DNA of 64,000 bases from Pseudomonas sp. B28(2017) (lineage in GTDB: Bacteria > Pseudomonadota > Gammaproteobacteria > Pseudomonadales > Pseudomonadaceae), in the NCBI RefSeq assembly GCF_002113025.1, contig NZ_NEJH01000002.1, positions 372,001 through 436,000 on the forward strand, written 5' to 3'. Of the stretch, positions 19,359-28,594 are shown piece by piece (the stretch's first letter is position 1; each line of letters starts with the position of its first letter). The notes below the pieces were generated by a model that was given only the letters and a program-made list of their open reading frames with translations, was not told the DNA's origin and searched no databases. The position numbers were made by a program, and so were the translations under genes.

Positions 19359-20201
19359 TTAGGAGAACAACTGGGTACTCAGGTCGCGACTGGCACTCAG
19401 CAGTCCAGGCAGAAAACGCTGTTCCAGCTCATTGCGGCTGACTCGCCCGGCGTGCGTGCTGACGTTGAGGGCCGCGACCACCTGGCCGGAGGCGTCATAC
19501 ACCGGGACGGCAATCGAACGCAGCCCTTGCTCAAGTTCCTGGTCGACGATGCACCAGCCTTGCTGTCGCACCTCCTGCAGGCATTCGAGCAGTGCCTCGG
19601 GGGTGTGAATCGTACGGCTGGTCTTGGCCTGCAACTCGGCGTGTTCGAGGTATTCGCCCAGCGAAGTGTCATCCAGCGCGGCCAGCAGAATCCGTCCCAT
19701 CGACGTGCAATAGGCCGGCAGGCGCCCGCCCACCGACAGGTCCACCGAAATCAGACGCTGGGTGGTCGCGGAGCGGGCGATGTACAGAATGTCATCACCT
19801 TCCAGCGTGGCCATGTTGCAGGCCTCGTGCAGTTGCTCGCTCATGCGGTCCAGGTAAGGCTGGGCGGAAACCGCCAGCGGCGTCGATGACACATAGGCAT
19901 GGCCGAGGGTCAGCACTTTGGGCAGCAGCGAATAGGTGCGGCCGTCAGTGGTGGCGTAGCCGAGCTTGATCAGGGTGTGCAGGCAACGTCGCACGGCGGC
20001 GCGGGGAATTTCCGTGCGGTGACTGATCTGGGCGATGGTCAGGTGCCGTTTGCGCTCCTGAAACGCTTGTACCACGGCCAGGCCACGGGCCAGGGACGTC
20101 ATGAAATCCGGGTCGCCGGTCAGTGCCTGGATCCGTTTGGCCGGTGAGGCAACGATGGGGGGAGCCACTGAAGCGAAGGAGTTGCGCATTTGATCGTTCA
20201 T
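19359..20201 (-). CDS. pcaR: IclR-family regulator PcaR
   Basis: Activator of the beta-ketoadipate genes with 3-oxoadipate as inducer, and autorepressor. The 280-residue protein has an N-terminal winged helix (LTIAQISHRTEIPRAAVRRCLHT cut here to its helix-turn-helix, ~55-80) and an IclR effector domain with the CNMATLEGDDILYIAR and GRLPAYCTSMGR segments. The ATG at 20201 follows AAGGACC. Gene order pcaR-pcaK and the matching operators at its own promoter, at pcaK and at pcaI support PcaR over the related PobR or CatR regulators. Confidence 0.93.
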   Translation of the reverse strand: MNDQMRNSFASVAPPIVASPAKRIQALTGDPDFMTSLARGLAVVQAFQERKRHLTIAQISHRTEIPRAAVRRCLHTLIKLGYATTDGRTYSLLPKVLTLGHAYVSSTPLAVSAQPYLDRMSEQLHEACNMATLEGDDILYIARSATTQRLISVDLSVGGRLPAYCTSMGRILLAALDDTSLGEYLEHAELQAKTSRTIHTPEALLECLQEVRQQGWCIVDQELEQGLRSIAVPVYDASGQVVAALNVSTHAGRVSRNELEQRFLPGLLSASRDLSTQLFS

Positions 20202-20890
20202 ACAAGGTCCTTTTACCCACTCGGATCAGCGGCTATTACAAAGGGCTACCGCCTGGCACTCAAGCCCGGCCTGTCATCTTCGGGCGATTATCGAACGCTC
20301 GACCGATAATCGCAATCCATCCTGTCAATCGCCCGATCCGCTGATGTCCGGTTTTTCGCGGACTCACGAACCTCTGTTTACATCGACTCGCCACAGGACT
20401 TAATGAGGCAATCCAAGTGCCGAAACTTGCTCGGCTTAATGGCGTCAGAAAGGCATCTCGGCGATGTGGTATCAGTCGACGTTCCAGTTAATCGCAAGTT
20501 TTGAGCAACAAAACGGTCACACACCAAAATTCACTTTTAACTCTTTGGAGATAGTGTTCTTCAAATCGGCCGCTATAATACAATTCAGTAGCGCTTCGGT
20601 TTTTTACTTGCCGAACCCGCTGCCCGGCAATGCGATGTTCCATCGCCGTTGCCCGTAGCAAGCGCCAGACCCGCATTGCACAGCCTTGTCAGTGCGCTTG
20701 CTGAAACAGGAAACTGAAGCTACGTCAGCTATTTATCTCTGGTGTCGTAGCCGCCTGTGACATGGAAGTATTGATCACGCCGTTGCCAAAACGATGCTTT
20801 GACGGGCATTGCCCATTCAACGAACGTGATCAGTCGATTTGATACAGCGCGTTTTCACCAGAATTTATCCAAACTCAATCAGGTAGCACT
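20202..20890. other. 689-bp intergenic region upstream of pcaR
   Basis: It holds the pcaR promoter and operator near 20282-20313. The rest, including an AT-rich stretch at 20490-20600, contains a lone TATAAT (20574-20579) without a convincing -35. A 64-codon frame at 20464-20658 has no ribosome site and no recognisable family. I see no further gene. Confidence 0.6.
20282..20313 (-). promoter_or_regulatory. PcaR operator upstream of pcaR (autoregulation)
   Basis: On the minus strand GTTCGATAATCGCCC (20296-20282) differs at one base from the 15-bp PcaR site. A second CGATAATCGC element on the plus strand (20304-20313) sits 19 bp away, as at pcaI. The site lies 81 bp upstream of the pcaR ATG, consistent with autorepression. 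Confidence 0.78.
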
Positions 20891-21091
20891 GTGACGAAAG
20901 ACGAACTGCGCGCGGAACTAGAGCGCCAGGAACAACGTTACAAGGAAGTTTACGGCGGAGAAGTCACCACTTACGCCGCTCAACCCGAACCGGAACGCAA
21001 ACCCTGGCGTAAACGCGCCACCGTTCAGGATCAGGTTTTCCAGCAAGAACTTCAAAAAATGGAAAAGGAACTCAAAGCCGAAGAGCCGTGA
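20891..21091 (+). CDS. Small conserved hypothetical protein, coiled and charged
   Basis: A 66-residue product rich in Glu, Lys, Arg and Gln ([20 protein letters not shown]...[17 protein letters not shown]). Both ends look helical and charged, with a proline-containing middle (QPEPERKPW), so it is cytoplasmic and perhaps a dimeric adaptor. The start is GTG at 20891 after CAGGTAG. I believe similar small proteins occur next to pitA in other pseudomonads, but I assign no function. Confidence 0.65.
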   Translation: MTKDELRAELERQEQRYKEVYGGEVTTYAAQPEPERKPWRKRATVQDQVFQQELQKMEKELKAEEP

Positions 21092-21467
21092 CTGCTTTGG
21101 CCTGATCCTTACAAGGGCCTGCCTCTGCACCTGTTAAAAGCAGGATGTATTGATGTTGCCTTTCGCGCCCGCTACAAGCGGGCAGCGGCCATCACCATCG
21201 TAGAATCAGGCGGATTTCTGATATCTGACCTATTTCTCAGATTTTTCGCACAGCCATTCAGGCCCCTTTTACCGGGTCGTGAAGGTTTTGCTTCAGCAAA
21301 TTTATCTAACGAAATCAAGCACTTAAAAAACACAGCAAAACCCTGGGGTTTTAGGTGCTGCGGCAAAAAATTTCGTTGAAGATTGTTACCGATGAGCAGC
21401 TAGTGCGTTGATTAGCAGTCTTTTCTGGCATAATCGCGCCCCCTTATGACCGGGTCAGAAAACCTTC
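21092..21467. other. 376-bp intergenic region upstream of pitA
   Basis: No gene is recognised. It contains an imperfect hairpin around 21335-21362 (AAAACCC...GGGTTTT inside CAGCA/TGCTG arms) and AT-rich DNA before pitA, which presumably holds the pitA promoter. Confidence 0.55.
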
Positions 21468-22943
21468 ATGATCGATTTATTCAGCGGACTGGATGCTTGG
21501 GTGCTTGTGAGCCTCTTGCTCGCCCTGGCCTTTGTCCTCGCCTTCGAGTTCATCAACGGCTTTCATGACACCGCTAACGCGGTGGCCACCGTTATCTACA
21601 CCAAAGCCATGCCGCCTCACCTGGCGGTGTTCTTCTCCGGTGTATTCAACTTCCTCGGCGTGCTGCTGGGCGGGGTCGGCGTGGCGTATGCCATCGTCCA
21701 CCTGCTGCCGGTAGAACTGCTGATCAATGTGAACACCGGTCACGGACTGGCCATGGTGTTCTCGTTGCTCGCCGCAGCCATCACCTGGAACCTGGGTACC
21801 TGGTACTTCGGTATCCCCGCCTCCAGCTCCCACACGCTGATCGGTTCGATCCTCGGCGTGGGCCTGGCCAACGCGCTGATCAACGAAATTCCGTTGGCCG
21901 ACGGGGTGAACTGGCAAAAGGCGATCGATATCGGCATGTCGCTGGTGTTCTCGCCAATGGCAGGCTTCCTGATCGCCGCGCTGGTCCTGATCGGTCTTAA
22001 ATGGTGGCGTCCGCTGTCGAAGATGCACAAGACGCCGGAACAGCGCCGCAAGATCGACGACAAGAAACACCCGCCGTTCTGGAATCGCCTGGTACTGGTG
22101 ATCTCGGCCATGGCCGTGAGTTTCGTACACGGTTCCAACGATGGCCAGAAAGGTATCGGCCTGATCATGCTGGTGCTGATCGGTATCGTGCCGGCCCAGT
22201 TCGTCCTCGACCTGAACAGCACAACTTATCAGATCGAGCGGACTCGCGACGCGACCCTGCACCTGAACCAGTTCTACCAGCGCAATTCCGAAACCCTGGG
22301 CGAGTTCCTGGCCCTGGGCAAGAGCCTGGACGGTGACTTGCCGGAGAAATTCCGTTGCAACCCGCAACAGACCGAACCGACCATTACCGCCCTGCTTGGC
22401 ACCCTCAATGGTGTAGCCGACTACCATTCGCTGTCGGCGGAAAGCCGTATCGAAGTACGTCGTTACCTGCTCTGCCTGGACGACACCGCGAAGAAAGTCA
22501 GCAAGTTGCCAACTCTTGGGGCGCGTGAAAAGGCCGACCTGGACAAATTGCGCAAAGACCTGACCACGACCACTGAATACGCCCCGTTCTGGGTGATTCT
22601 GGCGGTAGCACTGGCCTTGGGCCTGGGCACCATGGTCGGCTGGAAACGCGTTGTACTGACCATCGGCGAGAAGATCGGCAAGCAAGGCATGACTTACTCC
22701 CAGGGCATGTCGGCGCAGATCACCACCGCCAGCCTGATTGGCATGGCGAACGTCTTCAGCCTGCCGGTTTCCACCACCCACGTGCTGTCCTCCGGCGTGG
22801 CGGGCACCATGGTCGCCAACAAAAGTGGCCTGCAAGGCGGCACCGTCAAAACCATCCTGCTGGCCTGGGTGTTGACCCTGCCAGCCACCGTGGCCCTGTC
22901 GGCCGGGTTGTTCTGGCTGGCCTCGAAGGCACTGGGTAGCTGA
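21468..22943 (+). CDS. pitA: Inorganic phosphate transporter, Pit family
   Basis: Low-affinity metal-phosphate:H+ symporter of the PiT/SLC20 family, 491 residues. The two inverted family signatures are present: GFHDTANAVATVIYT near residues 30-45 and FVHGSNDGQKGIG near 215-227. Two more conserved stretches are PASSSHTLIGS and PVSTTHVLSSGVAG. A soluble insert of about 130 residues (about 245-370) splits the membrane halves, as in E. coli PitA. The ATG at 21468 is the only sensible start. A strong terminator follows. Confidence 0.94.
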   Translation: MIDLFSGLDAWVLVSLLLALAFVLAFEFINGFHDTANAVATVIYTKAMPPHLAVFFSGVFNFLGVLLGGVGVAYAIVHLLPVELLINVNTGHGLAMVFSLLAAAITWNLGTWYFGIPASSSHTLIGSILGVGLANALINEIPLADGVNWQKAIDIGMSLVFSPMAGFLIAALVLIGLKWWRPLSKMHKTPEQRRKIDDKKHPPFWNRLVLVISAMAVSFVHGSNDGQKGIGLIMLVLIGIVPAQFVLDLNSTTYQIERTRDATLHLNQFYQRNSETLGEFLALGKSLDGDLPEKFRCNPQQTEPTITALLGTLNGVADYHSLSAESRIEVRRYLLCLDDTAKKVSKLPTLGAREKADLDKLRKDLTTTTEYAPFWVILAVALALGLGTMVGWKRVVLTIGEKIGKQGMTYSQGMSAQITTASLIGMANVFSLPVSTTHVLSSGVAGTMVANKSGLQGGTVKTILLAWVLTLPATVALSAGLFWLASKALGS

Positions 22944-22956
22944 TACAGCCGCATCG

Positions 22957-22991
22957 AAAAAGGCGCGCTCCGCAAGGAACGCGCCTTTTTT
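22957..22991 (+). terminator. Terminator of pitA, bidirectional
   Basis: AAAAAGGCGCG...CGCGCCTTTTTT with A- and T-runs on either side, directly after pitA. Confidence 0.88.
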
Positions 22992-23073
22992 ATTGCCGGC
23001 TACATCCGACACTACACAAATAATGTGGGAGCAAGCCCCACCCTTATCTTGTGTACATCCTCAAATCTCAGGC

Positions 23074-23099
23074 AAAAAAAAGGGCAACCGAAGTTGCCC
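23074..23099 (-). terminator. Terminator of the ccoM-like gene
   Basis: On the minus strand GGGCAAC-TTCG-GTTGCCC, a stable UUCG-type loop, is followed by eight T residues. It lies 42 bp past the stop at 23141, so the small gene is a complete monocistronic unit. Confidence 0.85.
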
Positions 23100-23140
23100 A
23101 AAATGCCTTGCGTGCTCATTACATCCAGAAAGACCTGCGG

Positions 23141-23251
23141 TTATTTCCGCTTGTGCGAGTCCTTCCAGATAAAAAATCCGAAACCTGCAAAAAAAACCAA
23201 CATGAGGCTGACAGTCAGCACCCCGGCGATCACCACGTTGTCGAAAAACAT
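23141..23251 (-). CDS. ccoM: Single-helix membrane protein, probable cbb3 oxidase subunit CcoM
   Basis: A 36-residue protein: short N-terminus MFFDN, one transmembrane helix (about residues 6-28), and a charged tail KDSHKRK. Length, helix position and the FFIWKDSHKRK end resemble CcoM, the small accessory subunit seen in the P. stutzeri cbb3 cytochrome c oxidase. The ATG at 23251 has AGGAGA seven bases upstream. The unit has two Anr/FNR-type boxes upstream and its own terminator downstream. Low-oxygen control fits a cbb3 component. The ccoNOQP genes are not here, so the assignment rests on memory of the sequence and on regulation. Confidence 0.75.
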   Translation of the reverse strand: MFFDNVVIAGVLTVSLMLVFFAGFGFFIWKDSHKRK

Positions 23252-23285
23252 GACGCGTCTCCTGCACTTGCCCTGTTGCGATAGG

Positions 23286-23291
23286 GCTAAG
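23286..23291 (-). promoter_or_regulatory. Putative -10 of the ccoM-like gene
   Basis: TTAACT-type hexamer within GGTTAACTTAG on the minus strand. Its distance from the proximal Anr box places that box near -41.5, as in class II FNR-dependent promoters. Position is approximate by a few bases. Confidence 0.45.
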
Positions 23292-23316
23292 TTAACCAAA
23301 CGGGCAGGACAGAATA

Positions 23317-23330
23317 TTGACCGGGATCAA
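23317..23330 (-). promoter_or_regulatory. Anr/FNR box, proximal
   Basis: TTGATCCCGGTCAA on the minus strand matches TTGAT-N4-ATCAA with one mismatch. It lies 66 bp upstream of the ccoM-like start. Confidence 0.78.
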
Positions 23331-23365
23331 TGTCGCCCGAGACCGGGCAAGAGGAAGGGAGATGT

Positions 23366-23379
23366 TTGACCCGCATCAA
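23366..23379 (-). promoter_or_regulatory. Anr/FNR box, distal
   Basis: TTGATGCGGGTCAA on the minus strand, with the same single mismatch as the proximal box. The two centres are 49 bp apart. It lies between the upstream 53-residue gene and the ccoM-like gene. Confidence 0.7.
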
Positions 23380-23395
23380 TGAATGCGGGGTGGGG

Positions 23396-23557
23396 TCAGC
23401 GTTTTTTCGGTTTGTTTTTCGGCTTTTTCCTCGCCTTGCCCAATGGCATGGCTTGCTCGAACGCCTGGCGAACTTCATTGAGCCGCTTGTCATTGAGGTC
23501 ATGAACACGCTTGGCGCGTTCAGCATTGAGGTCGATCAGTTTGTCGTCTTGGCTCAT
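23396..23557 (-). CDS. Small basic hypothetical protein
   Basis: A 53-residue protein with a helical N-terminal part (MSQDDKLIDLNAERAKRVHD) and a very basic tail (KARKKPKNKPKKR) that could bind nucleic acid. I chose the ATG at 23557 because the sequence upstream of it in the frame looks non-coding; the ribosome site is weak. No family recognised. It is co-directional with, and 144 bp upstream of, the ccoM-like gene. Confidence 0.6.
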   Translation of the reverse strand: MSQDDKLIDLNAERAKRVHDLNDKRLNEVRQAFEQAMPLGKARKKPKNKPKKR

Positions 23558-23656
23558 GGCGGTCAGTGCATCGCTTGAAATGAGTGTCAGCCGCCGTAGC
23601 GTTCGGCAACCCTGCGTCAATAATGCGGCCTGACGGCCGCGCTGACCAGTCTGCGC

Positions 23657-23998
23657 TCAAATCTCGATATCGACCCACAGTCCCTGCCGCGGCTGATCTT
23701 CCATCAGCGGCGCCACCGGTACGGTGTTGTCGGCATTGAGCTCATCACCGGGAATCGCCAGGTGAGCCTCGGGGTCATTATCGGCTTCACGACGGCGCCT
23801 TTCCTGCTCCTGCCTGCGGCGCTGCTCCTCGCGCAGCACTGCCCCGTCCTCTTCAGGATTGCGCTTTTGCAGGTCAATGGTGCTTTCACTGGAGCTTTCC
23901 TGCACCGGCACCACTGGTGGAATATCCGGACGCTGGCGGATCGGGTCGGTTTGTGAAGTGATCGGCACGGCACTCAGGGGGAGCATCGGTGGCAGCAT
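23657..23998 (-). CDS. Hypothetical protein, charged central helix
   Basis: A 113-residue protein beginning MLPPMLPLSAVPITSQ, with a Pro-rich N-terminal third, a long charged helix (EEQRRRQEQERRRREADNDP, about 62-81) and a short acidic end. No signal peptide, transmembrane helix or domain is recognisable. The ATG at 23998 has AGGAG 11 bases upstream. It diverges from rapA. Probably a Pseudomonas-specific conserved protein of unknown role. Confidence 0.62.
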   Translation of the reverse strand: MLPPMLPLSAVPITSQTDPIRQRPDIPPVVPVQESSSESTIDLQKRNPEEDGAVLREEQRRRQEQERRRREADNDPEAHLAIPGDELNADNTVPVAPLMEDQPRQGLWVDIEI

Positions 23999-24216
23999 GA
24001 TTTTCGGTCTCCTGTCAGCAGGCTGTCGGCTGCGGGGATGGCGACTTGAGCCATCGGTCGCAAACTGTGACCCAATTGGCACTCATTAGTGCACCGAGCG
24101 GCGCGTCATGCATACGTGGGCTAACGTAAGACTGTGAGTTTTTCTGAGAGTCCTTTGGCCCTGAAGCCCTCATTCCGTTAAGATAGCCCGCTTTTTCAAG
24201 GTGGGAGTCAGGCAGC

Positions 24217-27063
24217 ATGGCGCAGCAGTATCAACCGGGGCAACGCTGGATCAGTGACAGCGAAGCCGAGCTGGGATTAGGCACCGTTCTGGCACAGGAC
24301 GGCCGCTTGTTGACCGTGCTCTACCCGGCCACTGGCGACACTCGCCAGTACGCGCTTCGGAATGCGCCTCTTACCCGCGTGCGGTTTTCGCCGGGTGACA
24401 CCATCACTCACTTCGAAGGCTGGAAACTGACCGTCCGCGAAGTCGACGACATTGATGGCCTGCTGGTTTACCACGGCCTCAACGGGCAGAACGACGTGGT
24501 CACCCTGCCGGAAACCCAACTGTCGAACTTCATCCAGTTCCGCCTGGCCAGCGACCGTCTGTTCGCCGGCCAGATCGACCCGCTGGCCTGGTTCTCCCTG
24601 CGTTATCACACCCTGGAACATACCAGCCGCCAGTTGCAGTCCTCCCTTTGGGGGCTGGGCGGCGTGCGTGCGCAACCGATCGCGCACCAATTGCACATTG
24701 CTCGCGAAGTCGCCGACCGTATCGCGCCACGGGTTCTGCTGGCCGACGAAGTGGGCCTGGGCAAAACCATCGAAGCCGGCCTGGTGATCCATCGCCAATT
24801 GCTCTCGGGCCGCGCCAGCCGTGTGCTGATCCTGGTTCCGGAGAACCTGCAACACCAGTGGCTGGTAGAAATGCGCCGTCGCTTCAACCTGCAGGTTGCG
24901 CTGTTCGACGAAGAGCGCTTCATCGAAAGCGATGCCAGCAACCCGTTCGAAGACACCCAGCTCGCACTGGTCGCCCTTGAGTGGCTGGTGGACGACGAGA
25001 AAGCCCAGGACGCACTGTTCGCGGCAGGCTGGGACTTGCTGGTGGTCGACGAGGCTCACCACCTGGTGTGGCACGAAGATCAGATCAGCCCTGAATACTC
25101 ACTGGTCGAGCAACTCGCCGAAACCATTCCCGGCGTGCTGCTGTTGACCGCCACCCCGGAACAATTGGGCCAGGACAGCCACTTCGCTCGTCTGCGCCTG
25201 CTCGACCCGAACCGTTTCCACGACCTGCAGGCCTTCCGCGCCGAGAGCGAAAACTATCGCCCGGTGGCTGAAGCCGTTCAGGAGTTGCTGGACAAGGGAC
25301 GCCTTTCGCCGCAAGCCCACCAGACCATCCACGGTTTCCTCGGTAACGAAGGCGAAGCCCTGCTGGCCGCCGTCAACGATGGCGACACCGAAGCCAGCGC
25401 CCGCCTCGTGCGCGAATTGCTCGACCGTCACGGTACCGGCCGCGTGCTGTTCCGTAACACCCGCGCCGCCGTGCAGGGTTTCCCGGAGCGCAAGCTGCAC
25501 CCGTACCCGCTGCCATGCCCGGACGAATACCTCGAACTGCCGTTGGGCGATCACGCCGAGCTGTACCCGGAAGTCAGCTTCCAGGCCCAACCGGATACCA
25601 GCGAAGAAGAACGCTGGTGGAAATTCGACCCGCGCGTCGAATGGCTGATCGATCAGCTGAAGATGCTCAAGCGCACCAAAGTGCTGGTGATCTGCGCCCA
25701 CGCCGAAACCGCCATGGACCTGGAAGACGCCCTGCGCGTGCGTTCCGGCATTCCGGCCACGGTGTTCCACGAAGGCATGAACATCCTCGAGCGTGACCGC
25801 GCCGCCGCCTACTTCGCCGACGAAGAGTTTGGCGCACAAGTGCTGATCTGCTCGGAAATCGGCAGTGAAGGTCGAAACTTCCAGTTCTCCCATCACCTGG
25901 TGCTGTTCGACCTGCCGTCCCACCCGGACCTGCTGGAACAACGTATCGGTCGACTGGACCGGATCGGCCAGAAACACGTCATCGAACTGCATGTGCCGTA
26001 CCTGGAAACCAGCCCGCAAGAGCGCCTGTTCCAGTGGTACCACGAAGCACTGAACGCCTTCCTCAACACCTGCCCGACCGGCAACGCCTTGCAGCACCAG
26101 TTCGGCCCGCGCCTGCTGCCGCTGCTCGAAGAAGCCGACGATGTCGAATGGCAAGCGCTGATCGACGAAGCCCGCACCGAGCGTGAGCGCCTGGAAGCCG
26201 AGCTGCACACCGGCCGTGACCGCTTGCTGGAGCTGAACTCCGGTGGCGCGGGCGAAGGCGATGCACTGGTGGAAGATATCCTTGAGCAGGACGATCAGTT
26301 CGCGCTGCCGATCTACATGGAAACCCTGTTTGACGCCTTTGGCATCGACAGCGAAGACCACTCGGAAAACGCGCTGATCCTCAAGCCGAGCGAAAAAATG
26401 CTCGACGCCAGCTTCCCGCTGGGCGACGACGAAGGCGTGACCATCACTTACGACCGTAACCAGGCGCTGTCTCGCGAAGACATGCAATTCATCACCTGGG
26501 AGCACCCGATGGTTCAGGGCGGCATGGATCTGGTGCTGTCCGGCTCCATGGGCAACACCGCCGTGGCGCTGATCAAGAACAAGGCACTCAAGCCGGGCAC
26601 CGTGTTGCTGGAACTGCTGTATGTCAGCGAAGTGGTTGCCCCGCGCTCACTGCAACTGGGCCGCTACCTGCCGCCGGCCGCCCTGCGCTGCCTGCTTGAT
26701 ATCAATGGCAACGACCTGTCGGCCCGCGTGTCGTTCGAAACCTTGAACGATCAGCTCGAAAGCGTGCCGCGTGCCAGCGCCAACAAGTTCATCCAGGCCC
26801 AGCGCGACCAACTGACGCCACGGATCAATGCCGGCGAAGCGAAGGTCCTGCCTCGCCACACTGAGCGTGTCGCCGAGGCGCAGCGTCGCCTGGCCGCCGA
26901 TACCGAAGAAGAACTGGCGCGCCTGACCGCGTTGCAAGCGGTCAACCCGACCGTGCGCGACAGTGAACTGGTTGCCCTGCGCAAACAACGCGAGCAAGGC
27001 CTGGCCATGCTCGACAAGGCTGCGCTGCGACTGGAAGCGATTCGGGTGCTGGTGGCGGGTTAA
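24217..27063 (+). CDS. rapA: RNA polymerase-associated ATPase RapA (HepA)
   Basis: Swi2/Snf2-type ATPase that recycles RNA polymerase after termination. The 948-residue protein starts with tandem Tudor-like folds ([17 protein letters not shown]). Helicase motif I is [14 protein letters not shown] (~183-196) and motif II is DEAHH (~279). The C-terminal helicase lobe includes [14 protein letters not shown] and [11 protein letters not shown] (motif VI). Length equals the E. coli 968-residue family closely. The ATG at 24217 follows GGTGGGAG. It is monocistronic with a terminator right after. Confidence 0.96.
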   Translation: MAQQYQPGQRWISDSEAELGLGTVLAQDGRLLTVLYPATGDTRQYALRNAPLTRVRFSPGDTITHFEGWKLTVREVDDIDGLLVYHGLNGQNDVVTLPETQLSNFIQFRLASDRLFAGQIDPLAWFSLRYHTLEHTSRQLQSSLWGLGGVRAQPIAHQLHIAREVADRIAPRVLLADEVGLGKTIEAGLVIHRQLLSGRASRVLILVPENLQHQWLVEMRRRFNLQVALFDEERFIESDASNPFEDTQLALVALEWLVDDEKAQDALFAAGWDLLVVDEAHHLVWHEDQISPEYSLVEQLAETIPGVLLLTATPEQLGQDSHFARLRLLDPNRFHDLQAFRAESENYRPVAEAVQELLDKGRLSPQAHQTIHGFLGNEGEALLAAVNDGDTEASARLVRELLDRHGTGRVLFRNTRAAVQGFPERKLHPYPLPCPDEYLELPLGDHAELYPEVSFQAQPDTSEEERWWKFDPRVEWLIDQLKMLKRTKVLVICAHAETAMDLEDALRVRSGIPATVFHEGMNILERDRAAAYFADEEFGAQVLICSEIGSEGRNFQFSHHLVLFDLPSHPDLLEQRIGRLDRIGQKHVIELHVPYLETSPQERLFQWYHEALNAFLNTCPTGNALQHQFGPRLLPLLEEADDVEWQALIDEARTERERLEAELHTGRDRLLELNSGGAGEGDALVEDILEQDDQFALPIYMETLFDAFGIDSEDHSENALILKPSEKMLDASFPLGDDEGVTITYDRNQALSREDMQFITWEHPMVQGGMDLVLSGSMGNTAVALIKNKALKPGTVLLELLYVSEVVAPRSLQLGRYLPPAALRCLLDINGNDLSARVSFETLNDQLESVPRASANKFIQAQRDQLTPRINAGEAKVLPRHTERVAEAQRRLAADTEEELARLTALQAVNPTVRDSELVALRKQREQGLAMLDKAALRLEAIRVLVAG

Positions 27064-27084
27064 TTCCCCTGCTGCACCTTGCTG

Positions 27085-27120
27085 AAAAAAAGGCCCGCAG
27101 TGATGCGGGCCTTTTTGTTT
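27085..27120 (+). terminator. Terminator of rapA
   Basis: AAAAAAAGGCCCGCA followed by TGCGGGCCTTTTTG: an 8-bp GC stem with flanking A- and T-runs, 22 bp after the rapA stop. Confidence 0.9.
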
Positions 27121-27151
27121 ATCTGATTGTTGTAGTGATGTGGATGGCCTC

Positions 27152-27226
27152 ATCGCGAGCAGGCTCGCTCCCCCAAAGATCTCATTTGCACCGAAGATCC
27201 AATGTGGGAGCGAGCCCGCTCGCGAA
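27152..27226. repeat. Inverted REP pair
   Basis: ATCGCGAGCAGGCTCGCTC and TGTGGGAGCGAGCCCGCTCG elements about 30 bp apart, between the convergent rapA and MFS genes. Confidence 0.87.
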
Positions 27227-27231
27227 AACGA

Positions 27232-28581
27232 TTATGCAGTCGCTATAGCTTCCACTGGCTCAACCACCGCCACCAACCCCGCCTTCATTCGCTTGGCATC
27301 GCGCACAAAACATCGCGAAGCCAGGAACAGAAACACCACGGTGAAAAACAGCGCCACCGGAATCAGGTACATCGCATCGTGCAGGCCGATCGCCTTGAAG
27401 GCTTCGGTCATCTGCCCGGCACCGGCCGCCAGCATCGCCGAGTGGGCAAAGTGATCTGACAAGGCCCCGACCACCACCGGCCCCAGGCCGCCGCCCAACA
27501 GGTACAACCCGGCAAAGAACAATGCCATGGCCGTCGCCCGCAACCGCGGCTCCACCACATCCTGCATCGCCGTATACACGCAGGTGTAGAAGTTGTAGGC
27601 GAACAACCAGCCAACGCTGAATACGGCGACAAACACACCGATCTCGATGCGCCCGGAATGCAGCGCCCACGCGGTGCAAACCGTCGAAATCATCAGGCTG
27701 AACGCTGCAAACAACAGCCGCCCGTTGGCAATCCGCTGGTGAATCCTGTCCGCGATCCAACCACCAAGGGTCAGGCCGACCAACCCGGTCACGCCGACAA
27801 TGACTCCGGTGGCGACCGCGGCATCCTGCAACGGCATGAGGAAATACCGTTGCAACATCGGCACCAGAAACGAGTTGCAGGCATAGGTGGCGAAGTTGAA
27901 ACACAGACCTGCCAGCACCAGCCACAGGAAGGTCGGCACAGCCAATACCCGACGGATCGGCCGATCGATCTTTTCCTGCGACACCTGAACGCTCTCGGCG
28001 GCGCCGCGTTTCGGTTCCTTGATGAAAAACATGAAGATCGCGAGGAACAGCCCGGGCACCGCCGCGATAAAGAACGGCGCGCGCCAGCTATCGAAAGCCT
28101 TGACCATCGCGCCGATGGTGAAGAACGCCAGCAACAGCCCCAACGGCAGCCCGAGCATGAAGATACCCATGGCCCGCGCCCGGCGATGCGCCGGAAACAA
28201 GTCGCCGATCAACGAGTTAGCGGCTGGCGCGTAACTGGCCTCGCCGATGCCGATCCCCATGCGCACGACCAGGAAGCTCCAGAAGCTGCCCACCATACCG
28301 TTGACGGCGGTCAACCCGCTCCACACTGCCAGCCCCCAGCCCATCAGTTTGCTGCGCGAACCGGTATCGGCCACCCGCCCCAACGGCAAGCCGGCAATGG
28401 CGTAGACGATGGTGAAAGCCGTACCGATGATTCCCAACTGGAAATCACTGAGGTGCCATTCCATGCGAATGGGTTCGATGATGATGGCCGGGATGGTACG
28501 GTCGAAAAAATTGAACAGGTTGGCCAGGAACAACAGGAACAGGATGCGCCAGGCATTGGCCGCTTGGGTCGAGTTCTGCAT
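27232..28581 (-). CDS. MFS transporter, spinster-like/carbon-source permease
   Basis: Major facilitator of 449 residues with about 12 transmembrane helices. Helix 1 contains NLFNFFDRTIPAIIIEP, loop 2-3 GLPLGRVADTGSRSK, helix 4 RMGIGIGEASYAPAAN and the second half GGWIADRIHQR. These are marks of the spinster-like/organic anion branch of MFS. The substrate cannot be read. The ATG at 28581 has GAGACGG upstream, and an exact AACAATAA Crc-type site lies 14 bases upstream of the start, which suggests a carbon-source transporter under catabolite control. Confidence 0.85.
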   Translation of the reverse strand: MQNSTQAANAWRILFLLFLANLFNFFDRTIPAIIIEPIRMEWHLSDFQLGIIGTAFTIVYAIAGLPLGRVADTGSRSKLMGWGLAVWSGLTAVNGMVGSFWSFLVVRMGIGIGEASYAPAANSLIGDLFPAHRRARAMGIFMLGLPLGLLLAFFTIGAMVKAFDSWRAPFFIAAVPGLFLAIFMFFIKEPKRGAAESVQVSQEKIDRPIRRVLAVPTFLWLVLAGLCFNFATYACNSFLVPMLQRYFLMPLQDAAVATGVIVGVTGLVGLTLGGWIADRIHQRIANGRLLFAAFSLMISTVCTAWALHSGRIEIGVFVAVFSVGWLFAYNFYTCVYTAMQDVVEPRLRATAMALFFAGLYLLGGGLGPVVVGALSDHFAHSAMLAAGAGQMTEAFKAIGLHDAMYLIPVALFFTVVFLFLASRCFVRDAKRMKAGLVAVVEPVEAIATA

Positions 28582-28594
28582 GGGTCCGTCTCTT

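Noticed and set aside
20574..20579. TATAAT as promoter of a small RNA
   Set aside because: No -35 at proper distance and no terminator hairpin with a T-run within the next 300 bp.
20464..20658. A 64-codon frame in the AT-rich gap upstream of the 66-residue gene
   Set aside because: No ribosome site, no family resemblance, and codon use unlike the surrounding genes.
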